Below, piece after piece: positions 61,664 through 64,000 of a DNA stretch of 64,000 bases (position 1 is its first letter; every line of letters begins with the position of its first letter). A model generated the notes under the pieces. The model ran no database searches. It saw only the letters and a list, made by a program, of their open reading frames with translations, and had not been told where the DNA came from. Where the stretch lies: the NCBI RefSeq assembly GCF_050943825.1, contig NZ_JBMNPX010000002.1, forward strand, positions 62,001 through 126,000, in the 5' to 3' direction. Position numbers and translations under genes: made by a program. The DNA comes from Pseudoflavonifractor sp050943825 (GTDB lineage: Bacteria > Bacillota > Clostridia > Oscillospirales > Oscillospiraceae).

Positions 61664-64000
61664 ATGCTTACCATCAGAACATTCACCTGTGAAAATCAGC
61701 GGAAACACTGCGTGACCGACGCGGCAGCCCCCCGGTTCGGCTTCTCCCTGGACAGCGACCGGGCCGGGGCGGCGCTGGCCAAGGCCGTTCTGACGGTCAA
61801 CGGCTGGACGGTGGAGACCGACCAACAGGCCGCCATCCCCTACGGCGGCCCGGCCCTGAAACCCTTTACCCGGTACCGGGCGGAGCTGACGGCGGTGGAC
61901 GACGCCGGGGAGACCGCCCGGGCTGACCTGGAATTTGAGACCGGGCGGCTGGACACCCCCTGGGCTGCCCAGTGGATCAGCGACGGGGCCTACTCCTTTA
62001 AAGAAAAAAAGGTGTCCCCCGTGCCCATGACCTTCCGCAAGACCTTTGCCCTCCGGGGCAAGGTGAAGGAGGCCAAAATCCGTTCCACCGCCATGGGCAT
62101 CTACCAGCTGACCCTCAACGGCGCAGCCGTGGGAGACGAGTACTTCGCCCCCGGCTTTACCTCCTACAAGACCAATCTGCAATACCAGACCTACGACGTG
62201 ACCGGCTGTCTCCGGGAGGACAACACCCTGACGGCGGTGGTGGCCGGCGGCTGGGCGGTGGGCTCCTTTGTGTTCACCCGGAAAAACCGGGTCACCGCCG
62301 ACCGGCAGGCCCTGCTGCTGGAGCTGCGGGTTACATATGAGGACGGCTCGGAGGAGATTGTGGGCACCGACACCTCCTGGCAGGTCACCGAGGAGGGCCC
62401 CCTTAAGGAGGCCGACCTGTACGACGGCGAGGTGTACGACGCCACCGCCGAGACCACCGGCTGGCGGAACGCAGTGATAGAGCGCCTGCGGGTTTCCCCC
62501 TCCATCCGGGCGGCCTACGGCCCGGCGGTCACCGCCCACGAGGAATTTTCCCCCATCTCCTGTACCAGGGTGGATAACTGCCTGGTCTACGACTTCGGCC
62601 AGAATTTCGCCGGTGTGGTCAGACTGGACATCCGGGGCAGGAAGGGCCAGAAGATTGTGGTCCGCCACGCTGAGATCCTCAACCCGGACGGCTCCCTGAA
62701 CACCGCCTTTCTCCGCACCGCCAAGGCCCGCATTGAGTACACCTGCGTGGACGGGGAGCAGACCTACTCCCCACGGTTCACCTACATGGGCTTCCGCTAT
62801 GTGGGCGTGGAGGGCATTGACGCGGAGGACATCCACGTCACCGCCGCCGCCCTCTACTCTGACCTGCACGACAACGGCGGCTTCTCCTGCTCCAACGAGA
62901 TGCTCAACCAGCTCCAGTCCAACATCCGCTGGGGCGCCAAGTCCAACTTTGTGGACATCCCCACCGACTGCCCCCAGCGGGACGAGCGCATGGGATGGAC
63001 CGGCGACATCGCCGTGTTCTCTCCCACCGCCTGCTACAACTTCGACATGAGCCGCTTCCTGGAGAAGTGGATGCTGGACGTGCAGGCCGAGCAGCTGCCC
63101 GGCGGCGGCATCCCCAACACGGTGCCCGTCCAAGGTTACGGCTTCCCAGCCACTATGCCCGCCATGGCGGTGGACTGGTGGGGCGACGCCTGCGTGCTGG
63201 TGCCCTGGGCGGAGTACATGGCCCGGGGTGACCTGTCCATCCTGAAAAAGTTCTACCCCGTGATGAAGAAGTATGTGAAGGCCTGCAAATTCTGGGCGGG
63301 ACTGCTCAGCTTCGGCAAGAAGAAGTACATCTGGAGCACTCCCTCGGTGCTCCATTTCGGGGACTGGGTGGCCCCCGATGTGCCCAAGATGCAGCAGTGG
63401 CAGGCCCGCAGCAAGTGGACCGCCACCGCCAGCCTGTGCAACACCAGCGCGGTGACCGCCAGGGTGGCTCAGCTGCTGGGTGAGACAGGAGACGCCGCCT
63501 ACTACAGGGACCTGAGCGCCAAGGTGGCCGACGCCTACTGCTCTGTGTTCACCGACGGTCAGGGCAGGCTCCTCAACGAGTTCCAGACCGCCTATGTCCT
63601 GCCCCTCCAGTTCGGCATGTTCCCGCCGGAGACCAGGACCAAGGCGGCGGACAATCTGGCCCGTCTGGTGGAGAAGAACGACTTCTGCATCGGCACCGGT
63701 TTCCCCGGCACGCCCTACATCCTCTTCGCCCTGGCCGACAACGGCCACGCCGATACGGCCTACAAGATGCTCCTCAACACCAAGTGCCCCTCCTGGCTCT
63801 ACGAGGTGAAGGTGGGCGCCACCACCATCTGGGAGCGTTGGGACGGCCTGGACGAGAACGGCCAGTGCCCCATCGGGGACGACGGCACCGACAAGATGAT
63901 CTCCTACAACCACTACGCCTCCGGCGCTGTGGGCGACTTCCTCTACCGCCGCGTGGCGGGCATCGAGCCCCTGGAGGCGGGCTACAAGCGCTTTGCCGTC
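61664..64000 (+). CDS. Alpha-L-rhamnosidase GH78 (partial, runs off the right end)
   Basis: 779 codons are present without a stop; family members are often 850-1000 aa, so most of the protein is here. There is no signal peptide, so it is cytoplasmic. An Ig-like N-terminal domain (about 1-95) is followed by rhamnosidase beta-sandwich domains (about 105-390; STAMGIYQLTLNGAAVGDEYFAPG, CLVYDFGQNFAGVV). The (alpha/alpha)6 domain carries the acidic GH78 motif PTDCPQRDERMGWTGD around D440-E441. Later acid segments HFGDWVAPD and TTIWERWDG are also typical. It would release L-rhamnose from imported oligosaccharides or plant glycosides such as flavonoid rutinosides. No rhamnose catabolic genes are within the window. 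Confidence 0.94.
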   Translation, partial: MLTIRTFTCENQRKHCVTDAAAPRFGFSLDSDRAGAALAKAVLTVNGWTVETDQQAAIPYGGPALKPFTRYRAELTAVDDAGETARADLEFETGRLDTPWAAQWISDGAYSFKEKKVSPVPMTFRKTFALRGKVKEAKIRSTAMGIYQLTLNGAAVGDEYFAPGFTSYKTNLQYQTYDVTGCLREDNTLTAVVAGGWAVGSFVFTRKNRVTADRQALLLELRVTYEDGSEEIVGTDTSWQVTEEGPLKEADLYDGEVYDATAETTGWRNAVIERLRVSPSIRAAYGPAVTAHEEFSPISCTRVDNCLVYDFGQNFAGVVRLDIRGRKGQKIVVRHAEILNPDGSLNTAFLRTAKARIEYTCVDGEQTYSPRFTYMGFRYVGVEGIDAEDIHVTAAALYSDLHDNGGFSCSNEMLNQLQSNIRWGAKSNFVDIPTDCPQRDERMGWTGDIAVFSPTACYNFDMSRFLEKWMLDVQAEQLPGGGIPNTVPVQGYGFPATMPAMAVDWWGDACVLVPWAEYMARGDLSILKKFYPVMKKYVKACKFWAGLLSFGKKKYIWSTPSVLHFGDWVAPDVPKMQQWQARSKWTATASLCNTSAVTARVAQLLGETGDAAYYRDLSAKVADAYCSVFTDGQGRLLNEFQTAYVLPLQFGMFPPETRTKAADNLARLVEKNDFCIGTGFPGTPYILFALADNGHADTAYKMLLNTKCPSWLYEVKVGATTIWERWDGLDENGQCPIGDDGTDKMISYNHYASGAVGDFLYRRVAGIEPLEAGYKRFAV

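Overview
The window is GC-rich Gram-positive DNA of the Clostridia type. Evidence is MraZ, a SpoVD-type PBP with PASTA domains, a meso-DAP-type MurE, DUF881/small-basic-protein genes before ftsZ, SLH-anchored exoenzymes, BlaI/M56 pairs and consensus sigma-A promoters. Gene content and codon use suggest a gut Oscillospiraceae (Flavonifractor, Lawsonibacter or Pseudoflavonifractor-like). This placement is inference from recognised protein families, not from a search. I saw no rRNA, tRNA, CRISPR array, prophage or insertion sequence.

Left end (1-4291, minus strand): an operon for surface O-acylation, read as VOC protein, acyltransferase-3, MBOAT O-acyltransferase, DHHW protein, then the first codons of a further gene cut by the edge. 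4292-4682 is a regulatory region with a LexA-type box, a sigma-A promoter and a MraZ-type repeat. 4683-19283 is a division and cell-wall cluster: mraZ, rsmH, FtsL-like, SpoVD/PBP2, murE, mraY, ftsW, murG, murA, ftsQ, DUF881, small basic protein, ftsZ. It lacks murF, murD and ftsA at their usual places. 19284-20037 is a structured non-coding region (seven tandem hairpins behind a good promoter, then a long folded leader) before corA.

Middle (21-37 kb): a predicted flavinylated lipoprotein reductase, citrate synthase, a split chromate-type transporter pair, a fumarate reductase-like flavoprotein, a BlaI/M56 sensor pair in which M56 is fused to an M23-like domain missing its catalytic histidines, a FeoA-FeoB fusion with its small Cys-rich partner, a TetR-type regulator with two HTH domains, a sirtuin, and a DUF2975/HTH/lipoprotein operon.

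Right part (37-64 kb): carbohydrate and surface functions. Two giant secreted proteins (2356 and 1471 aa) carry glycosidase-like and carbohydrate-binding modules and end in nearly identical SLH tails. After a hydrolase and a minus-strand stress/metabolism operon comes a second, tightly overlapping acyltransferase operon: DeoR regulator, SGNH/LRR lipoprotein, small membrane protein, MBOAT, SGNH/LRR protein. Divergent to it lie a GH3 enzyme with reversed domain order and two membrane anchors, a four-helix membrane partner and a cytoplasmic GH78 rhamnosidase cut by the window end. DeoR and GH3 share a control region with helically phased 10-bp repeats.

Together the window combines envelope synthesis, two envelope O-acylation modules, envelope sensing and cell-surface glycan breakdown.
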